From: Hexactinellida sp. DTS-2022
Taxonomy: Eukaryota; Porifera; Hexactinellida
NCBI GenBank assembly: GCA_028753945.1
Contig: JAPNXP010000001.1
Location: 11,646,501-11,710,500, forward strand
Direction: 5' to 3'
DNA length: 64,000 nucleotides
The notes below the pieces were generated by a model that made no database searches, was not told the origin of the DNA, and saw nothing but the letters and a program-made list of their open reading frames with translations. The stretch's first letter is position 1. Every line of letters begins with the position of its first letter. The position numbers and the translations under genes were made by a program. Shown one piece after another: positions 20,836 to 30,473 of this stretch.

Positions 20836-21387
20836 CAGTAGAAACCGGTTTTTTCTAAACATTTCTTTGCAATTAAGAATAGTTAGAACTTAGAATACAC
20901 CGATAGTTAGAATAAATCGATATTTAGCATATCTGCCAACGTAAATGGATTTAACCATTTTGGTGGCTGTTCTGTACAGGCTTAAAATGGTATATGACAT
21001 TCGGACAGGAATTTTCAGCTGGGACAAAATTACCGATTGTGAGTCTAAATTGGAGCCCCGTACAAGGAATGACTCTAATATTTGGCAGGTATGCGATAAA
21101 ATACACCGATTATTCTAATATTTCGGTAGTTAAAATTTAACGATAGTTAGAAAAATCGATAGTTAATAAAAGCCAATGGTTTACTTGTCACATTGGAATT
21201 TAATACATCACTGTCATCACAAATAGTTAGAATAAACCGCTAAGTTGGAATAACCCGAGTTATAAGAATTAAGTATAATTACGAATTAAATAAATTAAAA
21301 TAATAAGTGCAGCAAAAATTGCTTAGTAAAATCCGATAGTTAGAATAAGTTGAATAACCCGGTGTTAGAAAAACCCGGTTTCAACTG
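20836..21387. mobile_element. MITE (CAGTAGAAACCGGTTTTTTC) with nested element
   Basis: CAGTAGAAACCGGTTTTTTCTAA and TTAGAAAAACCCGGTTTCAACTG are inverted, TA-flanked. GATAGTTAGAATAA repeats many times inside. 20929-21093 is a second element within it. Confidence 0.85.
20929..21093. mobile_element. nested element with ATCTGCCAAC / TTTGGCAGGTAT ends
   Basis: Shares TTTTAACCATTT-like, TCTGTAC, GGGACAAAATTA and GGAGC-CCGTAC blocks in order with the larger copy at 60371-60702. Confidence 0.7.
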
Positions 21388-21734
21388 TATTAGCTATAGA
21401 CTAGCAAATACGATGGAATAATTGACATTCCAATTACACACATTATTCGTACAGCAGCATGTCCAACAAGGAGTCAATTGTACACTACTACTATAGTTTG
21501 ACATGGAACAATTTAATGTATCGACTAATATGTAGTGAGCCAATTTTGATTCATAACGGAAATCTGATTCCCATACCCACGGCAACCCTGGGTCACCCCA
21601 CCCAAGGCCACCCGTATATAACCTATAGGCTCAAGGCAGTCTTCTATATATTGCCCAAATCCTTCACTATCTTTAGTTTGTGAGTGAAAATAGAAAGTGA
21701 AAAATCTAAGTAAAATAGAAAGAGGATCGATATA
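21388..21734. other. intergenic
   Basis: A plus-strand open frame (21459-21683) shows no family resemblance and no splice context. I see nothing convincing. Confidence 0.35.
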
Positions 21735-21928
21735 CAGTCAGGTTCTTTTATTATGAACATTCAAGGGACCAAAAATTGTGTTCATAATACAGAGACTTCA
21801 TAATAAGCGAACTCAACTTAATACAAATCCTATGTAAGTTGTTAAATTGGGACCGTAGGGTTTGTTCATAATAAAAAATCTTCATATTAAGCAGACGGAA
21901 TCTTGTTCATAATAAGCAGACCTGACTG
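21735..21928. mobile_element. MITE (CAGTCAGGTTCTTTTATTATG)
   Basis: CAGTCAGGTTCTTTTATTATG to AATAAGCAGACCTGACTG, TA-flanked. A truncated copy is at 27948. Confidence 0.85.
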
Positions 21929-22491
21929 TATTTTGTAAATGCCGTACTCAGGAAGGAGGCAAAATGATACAATGGACAGATTGTCAAGAATGGTTTCACA
22001 AGAATGTATGCGGATCCCGATACTGGCGTGGACAGACCCAAACTATAAGTTGGCGAGTGAAATTTGCAAAGAAATGTAGTGTTAGTTAGGCCTACCGTAG
22101 GAAGTATAATTACATATCTATATATCATCAAGTAATCATAGCTACTTTAGATAATTTAGGGCACAGAAACGAGGATACCCAAAACACTGGCGTACCTGTA
22201 TCACTAGCGATTTAGGGACCCCACGACCACAAAACGCTAGCGATATAGGGACCCTACGATCACAAAACGCTAGCGATTTAGGGACCCCCGTCCCTATATC
22301 GCTAGCGTTTTAGGGACGGGGATCCCTAAATCGCTGGATACCCAAAACGCGCTTACACCGGTGTATTCTTTGCATAGAAATATATTAAACATATAAAATT
22401 AATCCCTTCATTTCATAAACCAAGAAGTGTTGGTATCTGTAAATTAGGTAATATCTAGATTCAACGATCAACCTACGAATTGCTCTAGCAA
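21929..22491. repeat. spacer with CGCTAGCGATTTAGGGACC repeat (22202-22336)
   Basis: At 22202-22336 the unit CACAAAACGCTAGCGATTTA-GGGACC occurs three times head to tail and then in inverted orientation (GTCCCTATATCGCTAGCGTT), giving a long imperfect hairpin. It ends about 155 bases upstream of the STUB1 start. The rest shows nothing. Confidence 0.7.
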
Positions 22492-24108
22492 ATGAATTCT
22501 GGGAGTCCCAAAGATCTGAAGGAGACTGGAAATCGTTACTTCAGTCAGGGAAACTTCTCCGAAGCGATCGGCCAATACTCCAAGGCAATAACAAGAACGC
22601 CCAACAATGCTATTCTCTACACAAACCGCGCACTAGCTAACCTAAAGCTGAACAACTGGCAGAACTGCATTGACGACTGCAACTCTGCTCTCACCATTGA
22701 GTCCAACATGGTTAAGGGGTTCTACTTCATGGGACAGGCCCTGGTGGAGATACAGCTGTATGACGAGGCCATATCTGCTCTCAACAAGGCGCACACGCTC
22801 TCCAACGAGCAGAGACGCTTCTTCGGAGACGACATCGCGTCTGCTCTGCGTCTGGCGAAGAGGAAGCGGTTCGAACTGATGGAGGAGAAGCGCATCCAGC
22901 AGGAGATAGAGCTGCAGAGCTATCTGGACAGACTCATAACAGCCGACACAGACAGCCAGCTCGCGCAGACGCAGCCGGAGGAGAGACAGCATGTGAGATA
23001 GAATACATCCCGATTATAACCAAGAAATTATCCTGGAGCGCGAGACGCTCCTTTTGGAGCATGATTTTTTGGAAAATTTTAATTAAGAGCGCGAAAATTT
23101 GGAATCCTCTCCTATACCGTAACATTAATTTGTGATTTAGGCGTATGAAAATTGGATCAGACCAAGATTAGGAGCGTATTTACAAATGGCTGTGTAATAC
23201 ACTGCTATACACACTAACTGCTATGTATGGACATACTGTGTGGTGAAATAAATAATGTTAGGAATAATCTACAACAACTAGAGCGTACCTTATATACAGG
23301 TATAAGCCCCTTTGGGACCCCACGGCCTACATATTAGCATTGTAGAGCTCCCATGTGTCCCGATACTGGTGAGATCAATGGTACGGAAGCAGTGGCGGCG
23401 CCAAGGGGGGCAATGCCCCCTCTTTTGAGGCTGGCACCCCCTAGAATAACAATGTTGACAGTGTGCCCCCCTGAAATCCCCCCTGGCCCCCCCAGAGCTC
23501 CCTTACCTGAAAATCCTGGCGCCGCCTCTGTAGGAAGTCATATTAAGTGTCGCATTATAAATGATTTTAAACGAACTCACTACTTGTAACCCATTATAAT
23601 AATCTAAACCCCTATATCCCATTCTACAGCTCCCTAAATTCGCTATTGAATCCTGTTAGCTCATTCAATCAGTCTGTATTACCTCTGTCCCATGGGGATA
23701 TAACAAGTGGCCTGTATATGAACCTAAGTATATACGACTAGTTAGTTTGTTGCCCAATGAGGTTTGATAGGTTACAGGTGTGTGTCGCAGGTGGAGGAGC
23801 GAGGCAGGAGGAAGAAGGAGGAAGTTAACGAGCTGCTGGCAGCTGTGGACGAGCGCAGAAAGAAGAGAGAGATACCAGACTATCTCTGCGGTAAGATTAG
23901 CTTCGACATTATGGTAGACCCTGTCATAACGCCCAGCGGTATCACGTACGACCGGAAACACCTGGAGTCACACCTCCACCGAGTGGGCCAGTTCGACCCC
24001 ATCACTCGGGAGCCGCTGACAGAGCACCAGCTGGTCCCCAACCTAGCTCTTAAGGACGTCATAGACAACTTCGTTAAGGAGAATCCATGGTTAGACGACT
24101 ATAACTAG
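22492..24108 (+). CDS. STUB1: E3 ubiquitin ligase CHIP (TPR plus U-box)
   Basis: Two exons, 22492-22992 and 23791-24108 (donor GTGAGA, acceptor CGCAG), give 272 residues against about 300 in vertebrates. Residues 6-110 are three TPR motifs ([45 protein letters not shown]) that clamp the EEVD tail of Hsp70/Hsp90; Lys10 matches the clamp lysine. A charged helix follows ([17 protein letters not shown]). Exon 2 starts the dimerising helix and then the U-box at 198-271 ([40 protein letters not shown]), ending in WLDDYN where vertebrates have WVEDY. CHIP ubiquitinates chaperone-bound clients. Start ATG follows AAATGAATT; an upstream stop is close. The intron carries two repeats. Confidence 0.95.
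23022..23206. repeat. dispersed repeat in the STUB1 intron
   Basis: CCAAGAAATTATCCTGGAGC through TTGGATCAGA to AATGGCTGTGTAATACACT. The same sequence, diverged, is found in reverse complement at 55602-55786. Confidence 0.75.
23390..23530. mobile_element. MITE (CAGTGGCGGCGCC ends)
   Basis: CAGTGGCGGCGCCAAGGGGGG and CCTGGCGCCGCCTCTG are inverted. C-rich core. Lies in the STUB1 intron. Confidence 0.75.
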
Positions 24109-24385
24109 CTTTAGTGTACATTCCAGGTTCAAGTCTGGTTGCTATGTTGGGATGTTTAACGTGATACTGGTAATTTAATATTTAACTTCTTAAGTGTATT
24201 TAACGGTTTTAGTTTCATGTTTCTAATTCTGAATAAATGAGTTTGCTACTACTAATTGCTTTTGAACAGATTATAGTTTATCAATTTTGTTAATTTGTAA
24301 ACTAATTACAAATATTCCAATTAAGTCTGACGAATTCAGTCTGTCTTATTTAATGGATTGATTAACTAAGTAGCTAGTGCATGAG
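24109..24385. other. STUB1 3' flank and 5' flank of NHL paralogue B
   Basis: GAATAAATGAG at about 24230 is a likely STUB1 polyadenylation signal. TAATGGATTGATTAAC...TAAGTAGCTAGTGC just before the NHL start is shared with paralogue C. Confidence 0.6.
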
Positions 24386-25621
24386 ATGGCTAGTGCAAAT
24401 GTGCCAGTAGAGAGTTCCTTCCTGTTAGAGGTGGAGAGAGCACGAGCAGAGGTACGGGAGAGAGTAGCCAGAGCTCACCAGGTGCTGCGAGAGAGAGAGA
24501 CAGCACTGCTGTCAGAGCTGCAGCAGCTAGAGGATGTCTACAGGGGAGAGGGAGTAGACAGGCAAGTTGCTCAGCTGAGAACAACCAAGGAACAGACTAT
24601 TGCTACTCTCTCGGATAACAAGAACAAAGAGTTCCTTGCACAGCACGTAGCTCTACTGGACACCCAGATGAGAGAGCTAGCAGCTGATCTCGAGACAGCC
24701 AGAGACAGGATGGGACGAGTGGAGCTGGAGTGGGATGGAGACCTGGAAGGAATACTGAGAGGGACAGGATCGATTCGAGTGAGAGGAGCACCTGACTACA
24801 GGGAGAAAGGTAATCCTGTGACGGTAGCTGGGAAACACAGAGAGGAGACCTCTACAACACCTGGAGAGTTCTGTTATCCTAAGTCAATCGCTATAGACTC
24901 TGAAACGAATAATATTTATATTTGTGATAGATGGAATAACCGAGTACAAGTCTATAACGAATCTTTAGAATTCTCATTCACTTTCAGTGAAGAGATGAAG
25001 TCACCACGTGGTATCTGTATATATCTTAAGAAAGTCTATGTCACTCAGTTTCATGCTGATTCTCTCACTGTATACTCTACTGAAGGTAGATACATACAAT
25101 CAGTTGGAAGAGCAGGCAATAAAGAACTGGGATTTCTTGCTCCTTGCGGAGTTGCTATATCAGCAGTGGATAATCTGATTTACATTTGTGACCGTTTGAA
25201 CGATCGGATTCATTGTCTGAATTTGAATTTGACTTTCAATTCATTCATTTCTAAAGTTAACCTGCCTAGAGATATCAAGCTGACACCACAATATATTGTA
25301 GTGCTGACAGGAGGAAGTCCATGTATCCACTTCTACGATTACTCACATCAGCTGATTAGACAGATAGAAACACGAGGAGAAGGTAATCAGGTGATTGATC
25401 CTTGTTGCTTCTGTCTAGACAGAGAATTCAATATTCTGATAACTGACTCATTAACTGGTAGAGTTCTGATATTCTCTAACAGAGGACAACTGCTGCATAA
25501 GTTTGGGAAGAGAGGAGAGGGAAGAGGAGACCTTATCTCTCCTACTGGTATAGCTGTGGATAGAGAAGATAGAATTGTAGTAGTGTCTCGTAATCCTGAA
25601 CACTGTATTCAGTTATTCTAA
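24386..25621 (+). CDS. coiled-coil plus NHL six-blade propeller protein, paralogue B
   Basis: 411 residues from the ATG at 24386 (ATGGCTAGTGCAAATG, the start shared by all three paralogues), intronless and collinear with A and C without gaps. The coiled coil differs from A at three residues (KEQTI, FLAQ). In the propeller, blade 1 reads PKSIA and CDRWNN where A has PNSIA and CDELNN; blade 2 PRGIC against PVGIC; blade 3 APCGV and CDRLND. The 135 bases after the stop are almost identical to those after paralogue C, so B and C are the most recent duplicates with their flanks. No promoter element is obvious beyond the shared 5' block. Confidence 0.9.
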   Translation: MASANVPVESSFLLEVERARAEVRERVARAHQVLRERETALLSELQQLEDVYRGEGVDRQVAQLRTTKEQTIATLSDNKNKEFLAQHVALLDTQMRELAADLETARDRMGRVELEWDGDLEGILRGTGSIRVRGAPDYREKGNPVTVAGKHREETSTTPGEFCYPKSIAIDSETNNIYICDRWNNRVQVYNESLEFSFTFSEEMKSPRGICIYLKKVYVTQFHADSLTVYSTEGRYIQSVGRAGNKELGFLAPCGVAISAVDNLIYICDRLNDRIHCLNLNLTFNSFISKVNLPRDIKLTPQYIVVLTGGSPCIHFYDYSHQLIRQIETRGEGNQVIDPCCFCLDREFNILITDSLTGRVLIFSNRGQLLHKFGKRGEGRGDLISPTGIAVDREDRIVVVSRNPEHCIQLF

Positions 25622-27429
25622 TTGTTGCAAAATGTAGTATTTATATTTGTCCCCAGCCTTTATTAGGTGTAGTTAGCTATTCTCCAGTAAATGTTTGTTT
25701 GTGTTTAGTTATTCTATTACAAAAAGAGATTCAAACTCGTATTAATATCTCAGACGAGTTGTTTAATCTCAAGAGATGATACAAGGTAGAAACAAACTTT
25801 CCATTTATCAATTGATCCTCAAGCCACGTAACGTAACACCTCTAAAAATGAGTCTTGACACCTTGAGGTGAAGATGACATCGTCAAAAAAAGTGTTTTTA
25901 CAATTTAGTGAATTATGTATTTCGAATGGATTGGTTGTGTCAGGTAACTAACTACCTTGCCTTGTTAACGTAGATATTGCTTAGGCACAATTTTTATTGT
26001 GTTTAATATAAAATAATGATTTTGTGTAAATTATTGGTAGAGCCATGGCTCTCCAAACCTACCGAAGCCTACGCACATGATATATGATTTATTTACTAAT
26101 TACCATAACAATAGAGTGATCAATATGTCTGTACTTCCTGCTTTAATTTCCTTTCTCATTTGTTTCGACGTGAACTATTTGCGTACTTTGTCAGGGTCCT
26201 TCATGTCATGGAGTTTCAATTCCCCGCACCAATTATCCTTTTGGATATTTTACTGATTTCATTACTTGACACCGCCATCCATTGATTCCATCCCATTTTG
26301 AAAATTCGTAAGAATTCCGTTTGGGAGGGAATAGAAGACTCAGATTCTTGTAATAAATGGAGAAGATTTTCTACTGAAGTATTATTGGACATCTCTGGAG
26401 TATAAAACATAGTCGCTTCCAAAGCTGGAGCTGAATTTTCAGGCGAACAACATTCAAAGTTTGGATACTAAATGTGTTTTTCCAAGAATGAGTGTGAGTG
26501 TGTTAAATTTGGGTAACAAATTTTCTTGAAGGTTTGTCGATCCTGCTCCCGCTAGCCACCTCTTCTTGTCCGATAATTTCTCCTTTTTTGAAAGTTGTAC
26601 TTTCTGGAACAATTGCGCCTTGCACCTCCACTGATAGACCTTCTTGAAATGACACTGTTAGAACTTAGAAAGGGCTGACTTTTTGCCACTCATTACAATG
26701 AGATTTTTCCCTATTGTGGATTTTATTGATATTCCGTGTCGTCTTAATATATCATGCCGCAATCTATTTATGAGAAAGCAAATAATTATTGGATTGGGTA
26801 TAGGTCACTTCGTTCCCAACATTATTTCGTTAATCACGACAACTTCGTACCAACGCTTTTTTGTACCGATACTTTCCGTACTTGCATTTACTACATCTAT
26901 CTATAAAGGAAGTTTAATTATTAATAGTGTGCTTCTAAATCTAAAACAAGACATTCCTTATCACAGTGTACTTTTTACATTCAAACAATAAATTCCCTAT
27001 CAAAGTCAACACAGCACATTTATCCTGAAACAGGTTCGTTCTAATGATGAACTGCTCTTATTAATTGAGACGTGGAGAATTCGTTGTCCTAATAGCTTCG
27101 CCAAATTTCAAATATCTTCCCTGAAGTTTTATGTGTTTATCCAATATAGCTACCTACTATTACCTGCAAGATAAATAATACAAGTTTTTGAATAATAATA
27201 AGAACATATCTACACATCTTACACTCAACAACACCCTAAGTACACATGTACACAATTAATATTGTATGGAAGGAATGACATGTTTTAATGTACTAAAGCA
27301 ACAATTAATGCATTGAGACTTATTGATAATACAAACAAACAAACGAATAAGAACACAAGTCAGTTCTTAACACAGATAGGCTGTGAGGAGACAGGAGAGG
27401 AGTCAGCTGAGAGGGTATCAACCTAGCAA
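25622..27429. other. intergenic, possible decayed coding pieces
   Basis: No intact gene. On the minus strand 26500-26650 reads GLSVEVQGAIVPESTTFKKG and continues open to about 26510, and 26216-26422 is a 68-codon frame (LLHLLQESESSIPSQTEFLR). They lie in different frames with stops between and I recognise neither. Confidence 0.35.
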
Positions 27430-27523
27430 GTGGCTACTCAAGGGGATAATGGCTCAGTAGGAACTGTAATGGAAGTTAAGTTGAATAGAGGAGACTGGCG
27501 ATATTTTAGTGTCAATAATGGAG

Positions 27524-27947
27524 TCAGTTTAGATCTAAACAACAACAACAAGTGTGACAAGATAGTGTTTGAGAGCAACTCCAATTATTCAAACCCATTC
27601 TGTGCAAATTTCCTAACTCCATTCCTCTTAACGAGTGTCTGCTCCCATTAATACTCTGTAACAGATAAGAAGAGAGATTTGTGTATTCTGTTCTAAGATC
27701 TCGTATCCATAGATATGTTATATATGACAGATTACGAATTGTAGGTAGCAGGGAAGCAATATCGAATCTAATCTCTTGTAACTTGGAGAATTTAGGTAGC
27801 GCAGCTGTTAGGCTAGGAAGGTGCATAATAGGAATGTTATAGAGGTGCAATACTCTTAATTGTGTCGCCTGACAGAGAGCTGGTACCAGAGTGTCGCAAC
27901 TAGTTTCAGATTCAAAAACATATAAGCATTGAACAGCAGAGATAATA
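27524..27947 (-). pseudogene. leucine-rich-repeat-like fragment, cut by a MITE
   Basis: The minus strand reads LVPALCQATQLRVLHLYNIP, LTAALPKFSKLQEIRFDIAS and LLPTIRNLSYITYLWIRDL, successive units of about 25-28 residues with the L-x2-L-x-L spacing of leucine-rich repeats, as in the C-terminal part of NLR proteins. The frame enters directly into the MITE at 27948, so the N-terminal part has been separated or lost. No NACHT or other domain is visible. Whether this is an NLR remnant cannot be settled from so short a piece. Confidence 0.5.
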
Positions 27948-28104
27948 CAGTCTGGTTCTTTTTTTATGAACATTCAAGGGACCAAAGATTGTGTTCATAA
28001 TAGAGAGACTTCATAATAAGCGAACTCAACTTAATACAAACCCTATGTAAGCTGTCAAATTGGGACCATAGGGCTTGTTCATAATAAAAAATCTTCATAT
28101 TAAT
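27948..28104. mobile_element. truncated MITE copy (CAGTCTGGTTCTTTTTTTATG)
   Basis: Matches 21735-21928 from its left end through AAAAAATCTTCATATTAA but lacks the last part with the right terminal repeat. Confidence 0.8.
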
Positions 28105-28836
28105 AGATAGCAGGAGACTCTGACAGAGGGAAGTACAGAAGAATGCTGGAGAAGGATGGCACCACTAGCGGATCCAGAAATGTTGAAAATGGGGGCCCAA
28201 GAAATAATGCGAGCTTGGCGAGCAACTTTTAAGGGGGTCTGGACTCTGGGGGTTATCTTATCTCCCAGAATTTTTGACTTGTATACACTCAGAATTAATT
28301 TAAAACTCTAATTTTTTATAAGGAGCCCTAATTCAAACTTGAGGCTGAAGTTTCTTATTTATTTTGTCAATTTCAGCTTCGAAAGGGGAGCCCAGGCCCC
28401 CTGACCCCCCCCCCCCCCCTGGTCCCTACTATTTGAACTCGAAATACGGTGTTTTGACAAAAATGGTCCCCCCGGACCAATTTTGTAGGGGGGACTGTTT
28501 TTGTCAAAATAAATCGTTATTTGACAAAAATGGTCCGGGGGGACCAATTTTGTAGGGGGACCAATTTTGTAGGGGGACCATTTTTGTCAAAACAGCGGGA
28601 TATTGATGACTACAACAAAACGCTACAGGCATGTCAGTTTTTATGCCTAGCTCTTGTGGTAATTGGACAAAATCTAAGCTATTCCTGTATTATATGTCAC
28701 CCTTTTTATTCGTTACCGTGATATTTAAGACACTTCCTATATTATCTATTACGTATTTTCCTGAAGTCTCAATTATTCGCCTGTGCGAACAAGGGTTAAT
28801 GGATTGATTAACTTAACTAAGTAGCTAGTGCACGAG
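28105..28836. repeat. spacer with G/C-run and TTTTGTCAAAAC palindrome
   Basis: 28451-28593 starts GTTTTGACAAAAATGGTCC and ends GGACCATTTTTGTCAAAAC, with GGACCAATTTTGTAGGGGG repeated three times between. A 17-base C-run lies at about 28405. TAACTTAACTAAGTAGCTAG before 28837 is shared with paralogue B. Confidence 0.7.
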
Positions 28837-30072
28837 ATGGCTAGTGCAAATGTGCTAGTAGAGAGTTCCTTCCTGTTAGAGGTGGAGAGAGCACGAGCAG
28901 AGGTACGGGAGAGAGTAGCCAGAGCTCACCAGGTGCTGCGAGAGAGAGAGACAGCACTGCTGTCAGAGCTGCAGCAGCTAGAGGATGTCTACAGGGGAGA
29001 GGGAGTAGACAGGCAAGTTGCTCAGCTGAGAACAACCAAGGAACATGCTATTGCTACTCTCTCGGATAACAAGAACAAAGAGTTCCTTGCACAGCACGTA
29101 GCTCTACTGGACACCCAGATGAGAGAGCTAGCAGCTGATCTCGAGACAGCCAGAGACAGGATGGGACGAGTGGAGCTGGAGTGGGATGGAGACCTGGAAG
29201 GAATTCTGAGAGGGACAGGATCGATTCGAGTGAGAGCAGCACCTGACTACAGGGAGAAAGGTAATCCTGTGACGGTAGCTGGGAAACACAGAAAGGAGAT
29301 ATCTACAACACCTGGAGAGTTCTGTTATCCTCATTCAATCGGTAGAGACTCTGAGACGAATAATATTTATATTTGTGATGGATGGAATAACCGAGTACAA
29401 GTCTTTTGCAAATCTTTAGAATTCTCATTCACTTTCAGTGGAGAGATGAATTATCCACATGGTATATGTACCTATCTTAAGAAAGTCTATGTCACTCAGT
29501 TTCTTGCTGATTCTCTCACTGTATACTCTACTGAAGGTAGATACATACAATCAGTTGGAAGAGAAGGCGATAAAGAACTGGAATTTATTTATCCTAGTGG
29601 AGTTGCTGTATCAACAGTGAATAATCTGATTTACATTTGTGACTGGGGGAACAATCGGATTCATTGTCTGAATTTGAATTTAACTTTCAATTCATTCATT
29701 ACTAAAGTTAATCTGCCTAGAGATATCAAGCTGACACCACAAGATATTGTAGTGTTGACAGCTGGAAGTCCATGTATCCACTTCTACGATTACTCACATC
29801 AGCTGATTAGACAGATAGTAACACGAGGAGAAGGTAATCAAGTGATTAATCCTTGTTGCTTCTGTCTAGACAGAGAATTCAATATTCTGATGACTGACTC
29901 ATTAGCAGATAGAGTTCTGATATTCTCTAACAGAGGACAACTGCTGCATAAGTTTGGGAAGAGAGGAGAGGGAAGAGGAGACCTTATCTCTCCTACTGGT
30001 ATAGCTGTGAGTAGAGAAGGTAGAATTATAGTAGTGTCTGCGAATCCTAAACACTGTATTCAGTTATTCTAA
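28837..30072 (+). CDS. coiled-coil plus NHL six-blade propeller protein, paralogue C
   Basis: 411 residues, intronless, start as in A and B. The coiled coil differs from B at about four residues. The propeller differs from B at about 39 residues against about six silent codon changes by hand count. Variable sites recur at the same blade positions: PHSIG, CDGWNN (blade 1); YPHGIC (blade 2); IYPSGV, CDWGNN (blade 3); LTAGSP (blade 4); SLADR (blade 5); SANPK (blade 6). All six blades keep their structural residues, so the gene looks functional. The stalk would be expected to dimerise; the propeller ligand is unknown. Confidence 0.9.
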   Translation: MASANVLVESSFLLEVERARAEVRERVARAHQVLRERETALLSELQQLEDVYRGEGVDRQVAQLRTTKEHAIATLSDNKNKEFLAQHVALLDTQMRELAADLETARDRMGRVELEWDGDLEGILRGTGSIRVRAAPDYREKGNPVTVAGKHRKEISTTPGEFCYPHSIGRDSETNNIYICDGWNNRVQVFCKSLEFSFTFSGEMNYPHGICTYLKKVYVTQFLADSLTVYSTEGRYIQSVGREGDKELEFIYPSGVAVSTVNNLIYICDWGNNRIHCLNLNLTFNSFITKVNLPRDIKLTPQDIVVLTAGSPCIHFYDYSHQLIRQIVTRGEGNQVINPCCFCLDREFNILMTDSLADRVLIFSNRGQLLHKFGKRGEGRGDLISPTGIAVSREGRIIVVSANPKHCIQLF

Positions 30073-30473
30073 TTGTTGCAAAATGTAGTATTTATATTTG
30101 TCCCCAGCCTGTATTAGGTGTAGTTAGCTATTCTCCAGTAATGTTTGTTTGTGTTTAGTTATTCTATTACAAAATGAGATTCAAACTCGTATTAATAACT
30201 CTGGACGAGTTATTAAATTTACTGAGGGAATCTGAATTGCTTTTAGCTTTGTTCAATTACTTTTGGGATAGATTTATGTTAACAATTTATATTCAGTGAA
30301 TTCGAATTTATATAAATAGTATACACTAAGAAGAGATACGTAACGATTAAGTGTACAACTGTTTATACACTGTAGATTGCGATAAGATTAATTTGCTAAC
30401 ATAAGCCGCTGAAAGGAAGCTTTATAAGTATAGGTATTTCCGCTTTCCCTTCTGCTGCAGTTTGTATGAGAGC
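30073..30473. other. NHL paralogue C 3' flank and DCAF5 5' region
   Basis: 30073-30205 duplicates the flank of paralogue B. A strong acceptor (TTTCCCTTCTGCTGCAG) at 30460 implies a noncoding DCAF5 exon further upstream that I cannot place. Confidence 0.5.

Noticed and set aside
24377..24385. Start of NHL paralogues B and C three codons earlier
   Set aside because: The earlier codon is GTG; the ATG at 24386 and 28837 aligns with the only start available in paralogue A.
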